A stretch of DNA of 64,000 nt from Volvox africanus (lineage: Eukaryota > Chlorophyta > Chlorophyceae > Chlamydomonadales > Volvocaceae). The DNA is taken from positions 62,001-126,000 of the forward strand of contig BSDZ01000022.1 of assembly GCA_030268105.1 (NCBI GenBank), read 5' to 3'. Both the position numbers and the translations under genes were made by a program. The notes below the pieces were generated by a model. The model had not been told where the DNA came from. It was given only the letters and a program-made list of their open reading frames with translations, and searched no databases. Every line of letters begins with the position of its first letter. Position 1 is the stretch's first letter. Positions 38,768-50,165 of the stretch are shown here, piece after piece.

Positions 38768-40000
38768 TTTCGGCTGAGGTACAAACGGCGGCATTAGAGG
38801 GCAATCCTTCGTGGAATGATTCTCCGCACACCGTAGACAAACATTGGCCAATTTCCGACGCTCGAATTCGGAACGATTGCAATTCCATTTTGGCATAAAT
38901 GTGTCGTCCGTACGAGTACGCTTCGCGTTGGGGTCGGAACGCTGTGCGGCTGCCGACGACGGCGCACCACCACGCTTCCTGTTCCTAGCTGGGTCCGAGC
39001 TCGGACCTGCTCCTCCTGTACCACGGACACCCGAGCTAGCGCCCCCGCGCGCCTTGCGTTGCCCGTTGCTGCGTCGCGTCGCGGCAGTAGGCGTGGGGCG
39101 GGTCGCGCCGAGGTCCTGGTCGAGAGCTACAGCTTCCCCAAGCGGATCCTGCACTTGCACGGCATTTGCACGAGGGGCAGACTTGACTTCTTCCTCGCCG
39201 GCAAGAAGTCGTATCTCCGCGCCCTTAGCAAAAGCGACCAACGCGTCATACGACTTGATCTGCGCTCCAACCAAGTCAGTGGCGCACCATTTAGCCAAAA
39301 GTTTCGTTAGGCCTCGCCTAAACCAAAAGACACGCTCAGATTCGGTGAGGTCAGCAATGGGAGTCACAAGTGCTTCGAAGCGTGACTGGTACGCAGGTAC
39401 ATTTTCATCCCGACGCATGTGGTAGCTACCGGCTGCCAAAACGTTACGAGCTTCCACATCGCGTGCTTGAACCTCAGTAGCGAATCGTGCGAGCAAAGCG
39501 GCGACTAACTCGTCAAAAGTATAGCTGCCCCGGGCGTTGGTCCAATTGCGATACCAGTCCTTCGCTGCGCCCTCGAGGGTGTTACCAACGAAGAGACACC
39601 TGATACCGTCATTATCGCCACCATGAACAGCTTGGAGGTACTTTTTAGCGTCACGCACGTACGCACGAGTTGCATCGGCTATGCTATGCCCTGGTGTCTT
39701 GTCGGTCAGCGAAATATTGAGCCTAGGAACGGGAATCGACAATCTCATCACCTCAGGGATGTCATCATGCCCTCGAGCTTGAGGTAATGGCAGAACCCTT
39801 GGTCCAGCAGTGTTGTCCATATTCGTGTTCACTGCTGAATGCGGCACAATTAAGTGAGCAGGGGTCTGAAGGAAAAGGGGCTCTTGAGTGGCTCGCGCGC
39901 CAACAGTCTCAAGACCTCTATCCGGCGCTCTAGCAGCTACAACGAAATCGGGTTGGCTAGCTAGGCTAGTGTGCGGCGTATCGTCGTGTTCCGCGGACAT
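38765..40000 (-). CDS. gag: Chromovirus Gag (nucleocapsid/capsid) protein
   Basis: 411 residues starting at a good ATG (39998-40000). Gag forms the virus-like particle in the cytoplasm. The N-terminal 90 residues are variable and Pro/Ala-rich. Residues about 110-245 match the retrotransposon Gag capsid domain (AKDWYRNW at 146, FDELVAALLARF at 162, YQSRFEALV at 204, FRRGL at 227). A basic, low-complexity stretch (about 290-370) precedes a zinc knuckle at 388-400, C-X2-C-X3-H-X4-C, one residue tighter than the usual X4. The frame ends at TAG (38765-38767), and the same frame continues open into pol. Confidence 0.92.
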   Translation of the reverse strand: MSAEHDDTPHTSLASQPDFVVAARAPDRGLETVGARATQEPLFLQTPAHLIVPHSAVNTNMDNTAGPRVLPLPQARGHDDIPEVMRLSIPVPRLNISLTDKTPGHSIADATRAYVRDAKKYLQAVHGGDNDGIRCLFVGNTLEGAAKDWYRNWTNARGSYTFDELVAALLARFATEVQARDVEARNVLAAGSYHMRRDENVPAYQSRFEALVTPIADLTESERVFWFRRGLTKLLAKWCATDLVGAQIKSYDALVAFAKGAEIRLLAGEEEVKSAPRANAVQVQDPLGEAVALDQDLGATRPTPTAATRRSNGQRKARGGASSGVRGTGGAGPSSDPARNRKRGGAPSSAAAQRSDPNAKRTRTDDTFMPKWNCNRSEFERRKLANVCLRCAENHSTKDCPLMPPFVPQPK

Positions 40001-40448
40001 GGAGCACGAAACGATACCCTAGTTTTGCGTAATAGAAGCCGACTTCTATCGCAAAGGCAAGAGTACAAAGCGATTCGGTGAGCCTACCGACAGTACTCTT
40101 GAGAAGATTCAGCAAACTCAGCAAGTAATTGCCCAGCTGAGTCCTGATCTCCGTAGTTTGGGCAATGAGAGTCGCCAACTGGTCCGGACGAACGCCGGTC
40201 TCAGTCGCCGCGGCAAGCAATGCCGGTGCACTGAGATTACCTGCGACTCAGAGCGTACACTTACACAACAAGTGCAGCAATCTAAACAAAAGCAATTAAA
40301 CAATTACAAACCGGAAGCGGCGGCGTCCAAAACGGCGCGGCCTAAGTCTTCGGCAAAAGTATCTAGCGGTCCTCGTGGTTCGTCGCTGGAACTCGCCATA
40401 GAGAGAACCTACTTCCGATTAGACAAAGAGAGACAGTTAGGCAACGAA
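40001..40448 (-). other. Chromovirus leader between PBS and gag
   Basis: About 450 bp without a convincing gene, presumably 5' untranslated and packaging sequence of the element. Confidence 0.6.
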
Positions 40449-40463
40449 CCTGTCTCGATACCA
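40449..40463 (-). other. Primer-binding site
   Basis: Three bases inside the 5' LTR the minus strand reads TGGTATCGAGACAGG. TGG matches the complement of a tRNA CCA end. The next bases resemble the initiator tRNA-Met site common in this family (TGGTATCAGAG) but lack one A, so the primer tRNA is uncertain. Confidence 0.7.
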
Positions 40464-40466
40464 AAT

Positions 40467-41290
40467 TGTTGTACCTCTCGTTCGCGATTGCTCATAAGTA
40501 TCTGCATGTCTGGAGACTATCGACACCGATGCGCGAGCACTTGCAAGTACAGCAAGGCAAGCGAGAGCAAACAGAAACAGCGGAAGACTTCAAGACGAAG
40601 AGAGATATAACTTACAGTTTTACGGATCAGAACGATGCAATGGACGAAATCGCCGTCAGCGCCGGAAGCAAGCAATCATCACGCGGCGGTGATTAGCGAA
40701 GTTCAGGCTTAGCTCGGGCTAAGTAGAATAATGTATAGAAATAGTAATTTAGAACACACGAGTGTTCTCCGGTATCGGGTGTCTTGTCTAGCTTAGCCGT
40801 CCTCGCATCTGTTATACTCGCAGCATCGCAATGCCGTACGATTCACATCAGGAGGCCGATCCTAGATGTGACAACCCTACTGCGTCTAGGCGATGTCTAC
40901 GTATAACAACGTATAAGCCTTTCCGGCATTCGCATGATGCAAGGGTCCGGATAACGATATCCGGTTGCAGGGCATGTATCGCGACGAGTGCGGCGCTCTC
41001 AACGTGTGCTTAAATGAAGTAATATTATATCAGATAATATTACTTATCGTTTTGTAGCACGAGCATAATGCGCACTTCAATGCTTCGGTTATTCATGCAT
41101 GCTAGGCGGATTTGCCATGATGCGATGTCGCGATGGATAATGACAACATGCCAGATGCATATATAAATGTATGCGAATACATTTATATCATGCAGATTCA
41201 TTCATATGTCATGCGTTCATCACAAAAGCACTTCGCCTCGTAGGATCGTGTCGACCTACGCGTCGGCGGGAAATGAGCCGTAGCACAACA
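40467..41290 (-). repeat. 5' LTR of the chromovirus
   Basis: Starts TGTTGT and ends ACAACA (6-bp terminal inverted repeats). It contains two perfect 12-bp inverted repeats (41017-41045 and 41161-41188). The second is AT-rich and could supply the TATA box. It differs from the other LTR at 40507 and 41210. Confidence 0.96.
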
Positions 41291-41295
41291 CTATG
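41291..41295. repeat. Chromovirus target-site duplication, right
   Basis: CTATG, immediately after the 5' LTR. Confidence 0.95.
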
Positions 41296-41535
41296 TGGAT
41301 ACGTACTTTCACATATGCATGCCAGCGTTTGATTTCAGGCAGCACGTGCACCTACCACTTGATCTACGTATGTACAATAAGTTGCAATGGACGTACACTT
41401 CATCCATGTTTGTTTGTTAAACCATCCATGATGGTTCGCTATGTTCTATTCATGACTGTGTCCCATCTGTGCTATCATGCGCGTGTTCTGGTGGCGTGGG
41501 CCTGTCGGTTCCGTCCGCAGGTTTTGCTTGGACCG

Positions 41536-41724
41536 GGTGCACGGCTGTTGCGGTAGTGTAAGGCCACATCCATGCTGACGTGTCGAGTGAGCAAGCTCAC
41601 CATTGACAAGTCCCCCCAAAAAGATTGAAGTTAATCGCAGGTCCTCAATGAGGACCATATAAGCGATTAAGCTTATAAGAACAGATACTACACATGATCT
41701 GAGCCAAAAGGCCGAGAAAGGTAT
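41536..41724 (-). ncRNA. U2: U2 snRNA, unit 7 (189 nt variant)
   Basis: An extra G follows the Sm site (six G instead of five), and one U-A pair in stem IV becomes A-A (plus strand near 41569). It lies 246 bp from the chromovirus edge. Possibly weakened, because both changes are in 3'-half binding regions. Confidence 0.93.
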
Positions 41725-42064
41725 GAGTATCAAGGTGCACGGTGCACAACCCACACGCTATGGCATGGGAATGATGACCCACCCTGGCCAATGGTGGGTT
41801 CAGCGAAATGACACATCGTCAGTCAAGCGCCGCACACACGTCGCTGCATAATATAATGTAAGAACAAATGGCATTTTACCTATCGAAGTCAAAACTCACC
41901 AACTGGAAGCAGGCGATCGATAACTTACACACTTCACAATGCAAACAGATGTCTCGCTCGTTCACCCTGTATTAGGAAGGTGCACTGGACGGATAACTTT
42001 TGTCAGGCCTCTTTCGCAATTAGTCGTGAGATGACGTTCCGTCTATTGTTAAATTATATGTACA

Positions 42065-42174
42065 TACCCTACCCTACCCTACCCTACCCTACCCTACCCT
42101 ACCCTACCCTACCCTACCCTACCCTACCCTACCCTACCCTACCCTACCCTACCCTACCCTACCCTACCCTACCC
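42065..42174. repeat. (TACCC)22 microsatellite
   Basis: 110 bp, perfect. Confidence 0.98.
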
Positions 42175-42295
42175 AGCAGATGATTGTAAATAAGGCCGTG
42201 TAAATAAGACCTCTTCATGGTAAGTAGGTCGAATCATCCCCATCCTCATCCCCATCCTTATCCCCATCCTCGTCCTCTTCACATACTCAGCAGCA

Positions 42296-42326
<31 letters not shown>

Positions 42327-42609
42327 AAGCAGAAGCATTGTCTCGTGCATTACGACTGGTGGAGGGCCTTTAGCTATGTTGTTTGCTATGCCTGGAGTAA
42401 GCGATGGCGTGCAAGCTGCAATACATTAATTATCTCATCTTTTGGCATGCGGGTACTCACCCGTCAACAAAAAATACGGGGTTGAAAATACAAAGATTGC
42501 TGCAGCGTGTTTCTGCGTATGCCAATTTGATGTATCTTCTCGGCTGAGGATGTGCACAGTCGTTGCGTATGTGTGTCAAGTTATCTGTGCACAATATGAT
42601 GACACCCTG

Positions 42610-42681
42610 TGCCGCAGTCTGGGGTCGAACCAGAGGCCTCTTGCTTACAAGACAAACGCTCTACCACTGAGCTACAACGGC
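42610..42681 (-). tRNA. trnT-UGU: tRNA-Thr(UGU), unit 8
   Basis: Last copy, reading rightwards, with the intact T stem. Confidence 0.92.
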
Positions 42682-43889
42682 TGAGGGCGAAGCGAAGCAG
42701 GTAGCTGATCATCATCCACATCTGCCGTACAATCTCATCTAGGTACGGAGGGTTTCATTGGAGGGCCTGCATACCCTATGCGGATCTTCGGTCCCCATGG
42801 ACATCCATGGACGTATCTTTCCCGCCGTGCCATTGTATGTATGCTTCCATCCAAGTGCGTGTGTGGAGCACCTTGACTAAATGTACAGCCAACCTTGCCA
42901 TTTACAACTTAACCAGAATCTCACACCCGCAGCTACGGATTCACCTATGGGCGAGCTCCGAGTCTTTGTGCCGTAGGGCACGTAGTGCAACGGTGACTCC
43001 TTGCTAGTTACATTATAGTAGTGACTTATAAAGAATGAAGAAGTGTCTGTCTCAACTATCCAGGCACCTTAAATAGTGCTGCCTGGTACAAAAGGGGGCC
43101 TTACGTCTATTCGAAACTGGCGCGCATTCTACAACTGACACTGTTGTACGAATGCTCGCATTCAAGTGGTCCCATGCGACTTGACCAAGTTCTATGCGTT
43201 AGATCTATTATAACTAATCTATTATTACGCAATTACGTTAATGTCATATAAAGCTAAATTACGACAACTCAGATTCACTCTTTCTGGCGCTTCTGCGCCA
43301 TTCGCCCTGTTACACAAAGTGTGTCTTGGATCATGAAAGTGGATGACATACTACAACTGTGTCTGACATACTCCCGCCTTTTCATTACTTGCATCTCACA
43401 CATACATCTATCCTGCGTACCATCCCATTCACACGCCTATCGTATTGCACATCGTCATACTGAGACAGTGAAACAGTCATTTAACATAACAGTGCTTCTG
43501 AAACGCGCACCAATAGACGATCATCCTTTTGTTATGGCAGACGCACACACAAAGGCCGTTAGATGTATCTCAGCTGCGCATCCGAGGTGTCATGCGTGGC
43601 TGGGGCAGCTGGAAGGCAGACACGTCTGAATACAACATTTCCTTCTATGTGGATACATACTTTCACATATGCATGCCAGCGTTTGATTTCAGGCAGCACA
43701 TGCACCTACCACATGATCTACGTATGTACAATAAGTTGCAATGGACGTACACTTCATCCTTGTTTGTTTGTTAAACCATCCATGATGGTTCGCTATGTTC
43801 TATTCATGACTGTGTCCCATCTGTGCTATCATGCGCGTGTTCTGGTGGCGTGGGCCTGTCGGTTCCGTCCGCAGGTTTTGCTTGGACCG

Positions 43890-44077
43890 GGTGCACGGCT
43901 GTTGCGGTAGTGTAAGGCCACAACCATGCTGACGTGTCGAGTGAGCAAGCTCACCATTGACATGTCCCCCAAAAAGATTGAAGTTAATCGCAGGTCCTCA
44001 ATGAGGACCATATAAGCGATTAAGCTTATAAGAACAGATACTACACATGATCTGAGCCAAAAGGCCGAGAAAGGTAT
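43890..44077 (-). ncRNA. U2: U2 snRNA, unit 8 (stem III U-to-A variant)
   Basis: A single change at the unpaired position of stem III (plus strand near 43963) swaps one mismatch for another and should be neutral. Confidence 0.96.
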
Positions 44078-44417
44078 GAGTATCAAGGTGCACGGTGCAC
44101 AACCCACACGCTATGGCATGGGAATGATGACCCACCCTGGCCGATGGTGGGTTCAGCGAAATGACACATCGTCAGTCAAGCGCCGCACACACGTCGCTGC
44201 ATAATATAATGTAAGAACAAATGGCATTTTACCTATCGAAGTCAAAACTCACCAACTGGAAGCAGGCGATCGATAACTTACACACTTCACAATGCAAACA
44301 GATATCTCGCTCGTTCACCCTGTATTAGGAAGGTGCACTGGACGGATAACTTTTGTCAGGCCTCTTTCGCAATTAGTCGTGAGATGACGTTCCGTCTATT
44401 GTTAAATTATATGTACA

Positions 44418-44502
44418 TACCCTACCCTACCCTACCCTACCCTACCCTACCCTACCCTACCCTACCCTACCCTACCCTACCCTACCCTACCCTACCCTAC
44501 CC
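44418..44502. repeat. (TACCC)17 microsatellite
   Basis: 85 bp, perfect. Confidence 0.98.
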
Positions 44503-44623
44503 AGCAGATGATTGTAAATAAGGCCGTGTAAATAAGACCTCTTCATGGTAAGTAGGTCGAATCATCCCCATCCTCATCCCCATCCTTATCCCCATCCTCG
44601 TCCTCTTCACATACTCAGCAGCA

Positions 44624-44654
<31 letters not shown>

Positions 44655-44937
44655 AAGCAGAAGCATTGTCTCGTGCATTACGACTGGTGGAGGGCCTTTA
44701 GCTATGTTGTTTGCTATGCCTGGAGTAAGCGATGGCGTGCAAGCTGCAATACATTAATTATCTCATCTTTTGGCATGTGGGTACTCACCCGTCAACAAAA
44801 AATACGGGGTTGAAAATACAAAGATTGCTGCAGCGTGTTTCTGCGCATGCCAATTTGATGTATCTTCTCGGCTGAGGATGTGCACAGTCGTTGCGTATGT
44901 GTGTCAAGATATCTGTGCACAATATGATGACACCCTG

Positions 44938-45009
44938 TGCCGCAGTCTGGGGTCGAATCAGAGGCCTCTTGCTTACAAGACAAACGCTCTACCACTGAGC
45001 TACAACGGC
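44938..45009 (-). tRNA. trnT-UGU: tRNA-Thr(UGU), unit 9, G53A variant
   Basis: G53 at the top of the T stem is replaced by A (plus strand 44958), giving A-C in place of the near-universal G53-C61 pair and changing the second base of the B box. Folding and TFIIIC binding are probably weakened, so this may be a pseudogene. Confidence 0.72.
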
Positions 45010-46217
45010 TGAGGGCGAAGCGAAGCAGGTAGCTCATCATCATCCACATCTGCCGTACAATGTCATCTAGGTACGGAGGGTTTCATTGGAGGGCCTGCAT
45101 ACCCTATGCGGATCTTCCGTCCCCATGGACATCCATGGACGTATCTTTCCCGCCGTGCCATTGTATGTATGCTTCCATCCAAGTGCGTGTGTGGAGCACC
45201 TTGACTAAATGTACAGCCAACCTTGCCATTTACAACTTAACCAGAATCTCACACCGGCAGCTACGGATTCACCTATGGGCGAGCTCCGAGTCTTTGTGCC
45301 GTAGGGCACGTAGTGCAACGGTGACTCCTTGCTAGTTACATTATAGTAGTGACTTATAAAGAATGAAGAAGTGTCTGTCTCAACTATCCAGGCACCTTAA
45401 ATAGTGCTGCCTGGTACAAAAGGGGGCCTTACGTCTATTCGAAACTGGCGCGCATTCTACAACTGACACTGTTGTACGAATGCTCGCATTCAAGTGGTCC
45501 CATGCGACTTGACCAAGTTCTATGCGTTAGATCTATTATAACTAATCTATTATTACGCAATTACGTTAATGTCATATAAAGCTAAATTACGACAACTCAG
45601 ATTCACTCTTTCTGGCGCTTCTGCGCCATTCGCCCTGTTACACAAAGTGTGTCTTGGATCATGAAAGTGGATGACATACTACAACTGTGTCTGACATACT
45701 CCCGCCTTTTCATTACTTGCATCTCACACATACATCTATCCTGCGTACCATCCCATTCACCCGCCTATCGTATTGCACATCGTCATACTGAGACAGTGAA
45801 ACAGTCATTTAACATAACAGTGCTTCTGAAACGCGCACCAATAGATGATCATCCTTTTGTTATGGCAGACGCACACACAAAGGCCGTTAGATGTATCTCA
45901 GCTGCGCATCCAAGGTGTCATGCGTGGCTGGGGCAGCTGGAAGGCAGACACGTCTTAATACAACATTTCCTTCTATGTGGATACATACTTTCACATATGC
46001 ATGCCAGCGTTTGATTTCAGGCAGCACATGCACCTACCACATGATCTACGTATGTACAATAAGTTGCAATGGACGTACACTTCATCCTTGTTTGTTTGTT
46101 AAACCATCCATGATGGTTCGCTATGTTCTATTCATGACTGTGTCCCATCTGTGCTATCATGCGCGTGTTCTGGTGGCGTGGGCCTGTCGGTTCCGTCCGC
46201 AGGTTTTGCTTGGACCG

Positions 46218-46405
46218 GGTGCACGGCTGTTGCGGTAGTGTAAGGCCACAACCATGCTGACGTGTCGAGTGAGCAAGCTCACCATTGACATGTCCCCCAA
46301 AAAGATTGAAGTTAATCGCAGGTCCTCAATGAGGACCATATAAGCGATTAAGCTTATAAGAACAGATACTACACATGATCTGAGCCAAAAGGCCGAGAAA
46401 GGTAT
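46218..46405 (-). ncRNA. U2: U2 snRNA, unit 9
   Basis: Same stem III variant as unit 8. The upstream sequence has a private change near 46412 and a shared one near 46431. Confidence 0.96.
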
Positions 46406-46745
46406 GAGTATCGAGGTGCACGGTGCACAACTCACACGCTATGGCATGGGAATGATGACCCACCCTGGCCGATGGTGGGTTCAGCGAAATGACACATCGT
46501 CAGTCAAGCGCCGCACACACGTCGCTGCATAATATAATGTAAGAACAAATGGCATTTTACCTATCGAAGTCAAAGCTCACCAACTGGAAGCAGGCGATCG
46601 ATAACTTACACACTTCACAATGCAAACAGATGTCTCGCTCGTTCACCCTGTATTAGGAAGGTGCACTGGACGGATAACTTTTGTCAGGCCTCTTTCGCAA
46701 TTAGTCGTGAGATGACGTTCCGTCTATTGTTAAATTATATGTACA

Positions 46746-47204
46746 TACCCTACCCTACCCTACCCTACCCTACCCTACCCTACCCTACCCTACCCTACCC
46801 TACCCTACCCTACCCTACCCTACCCTACCCTACCCTACCCTACCCTACCCTACCCTACCCTACCCTACCCTACCCTACCCTACCCTACCCTACCCTACCC
46901 TACCCTACCCTACCCTACCCTACCCTTCCCTACCCTACCCTACCCTACCCTACCCTACCCTACCCTACCCTACCCTACCCTACCCTACCCTACCCTACCC
47001 TACCCTACCCTACCCTACCCTACCCTACCCTACCCTACCCTACCCTACCCTACCCTACCCTACCCTACCCTACCCTACCTACCCTACCCTACCCTACCCT
47101 ACCCTACCCTACCCTACCCTACCCTACCCTTCCCTACCCTACCCTACCCTACCCTACCCTACCCTACCCTACCCTACCCTACCCTACCCTACCCTACCCT
47201 ACCC
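46746..47204. repeat. Expanded (TACCC)~92 microsatellite
   Basis: 459 bp, about four times the usual length. It has three interruptions: TTCCC units at 46926 and 47130 and one 4-base unit TACC at 47076. All other tracts in the window are perfect, so the interruptions mark an older or internally duplicated tract. Confidence 0.97.
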
Positions 47205-47325
47205 AGCAGATGATTGTAAATAAGGCCGTGTAAATAAGACCTCTTCATGGTAAGTAGGTCGAATCATCCCCATCCTCATCCCCATCCTTATCCCCATCCT
47301 CGTCCTCTTCACATACTCAGCAGCA

Positions 47326-47356
<31 letters not shown>

Positions 47357-47616
47357 AAGCAGAAGCATTGTCTCGTGCATTACGACTGGTGGAGGGCCTT
47401 TAGCTATGTTGTTTGCTATGCCTGGAGTAAGCGATGGCGTGCAAGCTGCAATACATTAAGTATCTCATCTTTTGGCATGCGGGTACTCACTCGTCAACAA
47501 AATACACTGGGTTGAAAATACAAAGATTGCTGCAGCGTGTTTCTGCGCATGCCAATTTGATGTATCTTCTCGGCTGAGGATGTGAACAGTCGTTGCGTAT
47601 GTGTGTCAAGATATCT

Positions 47617-47618
47617 AA
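47617..47618. other. Junction of the 653-bp tRNA-removing deletion (unit 10)
   Basis: Sequence before the tRNA (ending GATATCT) is joined directly to AATGTCATATAAAG of the distant spacer. At most one base of shared sequence is seen at the breakpoint. Confidence 0.9.
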
Positions 47619-48262
47619 TGTCATATAAAGCTAAATTACGACAACTCAGATTCACTCTTTCTGGCGCTTCTGCGCCATTCGCCCTGTTACACAAAGTGTG
47701 TCTTGGATCATGAAAGTGGATGACATACTACAACTGTGTCTGACATACTCCCGCCTTTTCATTACTTGCATCTCACACATACATCTATCCTGCGTACCAT
47801 CCCATTCACACGCCTATCGTATTGCACATCGTCATACTGAGACAGTGAAACAGTCATTTAACATAACAGTGCTTCTGAAACGCGCACCAATAGACGATCA
47901 TCCTTTTGTTATGGCAGACGCACACACAAAGGCCGTTAGATGTATCTCAGCTGCGCATCCGAGGTGTCATGCGTGGCTGGGGCAGCTGGAAGGCAGACAC
48001 GTCTTAATACAACATTTCCTTCTATGTGGATACATACTTTCACATATGCCAGCGTTTGATTTCAGGCAGCACGTGCACCTACCACTTGATCTACGTATGT
48101 ACAATAAGTTGCAATGGACGTACACTTCATCCTTGTTTGTTTGTTAAACCATCCATGATGGTTCGCTATGTTCTATTCATGACTGTGTCCCATCTGTGCT
48201 ATCATGCGCGTGTTCTGGTGGCGTGGGCCTGTCGGTTCCGTCCGCAGGTTTTGCTTGGACCG

Positions 48263-48450
48263 GGTGCACGGCTGTTGCGGTAGTGTAAGGCCACAACCAT
48301 GCTGACGTGTCGAGTGAGCAAGCTCACCATTGACAAGTCCCCCAAAAAGATTGAAGTTAATCGCAGGTCCTCAATGAGGACCATATAAGCGATTAAGCTT
48401 ATAAGAACAGATACTACACATGATCTGAGCCAAAAGGCCGAGAAAGGTAT
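48263..48450 (-). ncRNA. U2: U2 snRNA, unit 10
   Basis: Reference RNA in a unit that has lost its tRNA gene. The upstream element is altered (see 48515-48526). Confidence 0.96.
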
Positions 48451-48514
48451 GAGTATCAGGGTGCACGGTGCACAACCCACACGCTATGGCATGGGAATGA
48501 TGACCCACCCTGGC

Positions 48515-48526
48515 CGATGGTTGGTT
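48515..48526 (-). promoter_or_regulatory. Altered upstream element of U2 (variant copies)
   Basis: Here the CCCACC block of the element reads CCAACC. The same change precedes the U2 copies ending at 50165, 52541 and 57316. If the element is functional, these four genes may be expressed differently. Confidence 0.45.
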
Positions 48527-48790
48527 CAGCGAAATGACACATCGTCAGTCAAGCGCCGCACACACGTCGCTGCATAATATAATGTAAGAACAAATGGCAT
48601 TTTACCTATCGAAGTCAAAGCTCACCAACTGGAAGCAGGCGATCGATAACTTACACACTTCACAATGCAAACAGATGTCTCGCTCGTTCACCCTGTATTA
48701 GGAAGGTGCACTGGACGGATAACTTTTGTCAGGCCTCTTTCGCAATTAGTCGTGAGATGACGTTCCGTCTATTGTTAAATTATATGTACA

Positions 48791-48915
48791 TACCCTACCC
48801 TACCCTACCCTACCCTACCCTACCCTACCCTACCCTACCCTACCCTACCCTACCCTACCCTACCCTACCCTACCCTACCCTACCCTACCCTACCCTACCC
48901 TACCCTACCCTACCC
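48791..48915. repeat. (TACCC)25 microsatellite
   Basis: 125 bp, perfect. Confidence 0.98.
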
Positions 48916-49036
48916 AGCAGATGATTGTAAATAAGGCCGTGTAAATAAGACCTCTTCATGGTAAGTAGGTCGAATCATCCCCATCCTCATCCCCATCCTT
49001 ATCCCCATCCTCGTCCTCTTCACATACTCAGCAGCA

Positions 49037-49067
<31 letters not shown>

Positions 49068-49326
49068 AAGCAGAAGCATTGTCTCGTGCATTACGACTGG
49101 TGGAGGGCCTTTAGCTATGTTGTTTGCTATGCCTGGAGTAAGCGATGGCGTGCAAGCTGCAATACATTAATTATCTCATCTTTTGGCATGCGGGTACTCA
49201 CCCGTCAACAAAAATTACGGGGTTGAAAATACAAAGATTGCTGCAGCGTATTTCTGCGTATGCCAATTTGATGTATCTTCTCGGCTGAGGATGTGCACAG
49301 TCGTTGCGTATGTGTGTCAAGATATC

Positions 49327-49328
49327 TA
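49327..49328. other. Junction of the 653-bp tRNA-removing deletion (unit 11)
   Basis: Same breakpoints as in unit 10. Confidence 0.9.
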
Positions 49329-49977
49329 ATGTCATATAAAGCTAAATTACGACAACTCAGATTCACTCTTTCTGGCGCTTCTGCGCCATTCGCCCTGTTA
49401 CACAAAGTGTGTCTTGGATCATGAAAGTGGATGACATACTACAACTGTGTCTGACATACTCCCGCCTTTTCATTACTTGCATCTCACACATACATCTATC
49501 CTGCGTACCATCCCATTCACACGCCTATCGTATTGCACATCGTCATACTGAGACAGTGAAACAGTCATTTAACATAACAGTGCTTCTGAAACGCGCACCA
49601 ATAGATGATCATCCTTTTGTTATGGCAGACGCACACACAAAGGCCGTTAGATGTATCTCAGCTGCGCATCCGAGGTGTCATGCGTGGCTGGGGCAGCTGG
49701 AAGGCAGACACGTCTTAATACAACATTTCCTTCTATGTGGATACGTACTTTCACATATGCATGCCAGCGTTTGATTTCAGGCAGCACATGCACCTACCAC
49801 TTGATCTACGTATGTACAATAAGTTGCAATGGACGTACACTTCATCCTTGTTTGTTTGTTAAACCATCCATGATGGTTCGCTATGTTCTATTCATGACTG
49901 TGTCCCATCTGTGCTATCATGCGCGTGTTCTGGTGGCGTGGGCCTGTCGGTTCCGTCCGCAGGTTTTGCTTGGACCG

Positions 49978-50165
49978 GGTGCACGGCTGTTGCGGTAGTG
50001 TAAGGCCACAACCATGCTGACGTGTCGAGTGAGCAAGCTCACCATTGACAAGTCCCCCAAAAAGATTGAAGTTAATCGCAGGTCCTCAATGAGGACCATA
50101 TAAGCGATTAAGCTTATAAGAACAGATACTACACATGATCTGAGCCAAAAGGCCGAGAAAGGTAT
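49978..50165 (-). ncRNA. U2: U2 snRNA, unit 11
   Basis: Reference RNA in the second tRNA-less unit, with the same altered upstream element as unit 10. Confidence 0.96.

Larger units (their letters stand above)
33820..41290 (-). mobile_element. Ty3/gypsy chromovirus, complete LTR retrotransposon
   Basis: 7,471 bp, bounded by 824-bp LTRs and flanked by the 5-bp target duplication CTATG (33815-33819 and 41291-41295). It has a primer-binding site, gag, pol with the order protease-RT-RNase H-integrase, a C-terminal chromodomain and a polypurine tract. It is transcribed on the minus strand, so the right LTR is the 5' LTR. By eye the two LTRs differ at 2 of 824 positions, so the insertion is recent, and all coding domains look intact. 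It is the only copy in the window. Confidence 0.97.
32387..42216 (-). repeat. Array unit 7 with chromovirus insertion (9830 bp)
   Basis: Core 2,243 + TACCC 110 + retrotransposon 7,471 + target duplication 5 + one extra C inside U2 = 9,830 bp. The insertion splits the U2-tRNA spacer 240 bp downstream of the U2 3' end. Confidence 0.95.
42217..44544 (-). repeat. Array unit 8 (plain, 2328 bp)
   Basis: Core 2,243 + TACCC 85. It carries some right-hand subfamily bases (near 42928 and 43017) but still the left-hand tRNA sequence, so it is a transitional mosaic. Confidence 0.93.
44545..47246 (-). repeat. Array unit 9 (expanded TACCC, 2702 bp)
   Basis: Core length is the standard 2,243 bp; the surplus is the 459-bp TACCC tract. 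It is the first unit with the altered T-stem base in the tRNA gene. Confidence 0.95.
47247..48957 (-). repeat. Array unit 10, tRNA-less deletion variant (1711 bp)
   Basis: A 653-bp deletion joins the sequence before the tRNA gene to the AT-rich spacer at about 47617. A further 4 bp is lost near 48048. U2 is intact. It also has private differences near 47460-47510. Confidence 0.93.
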
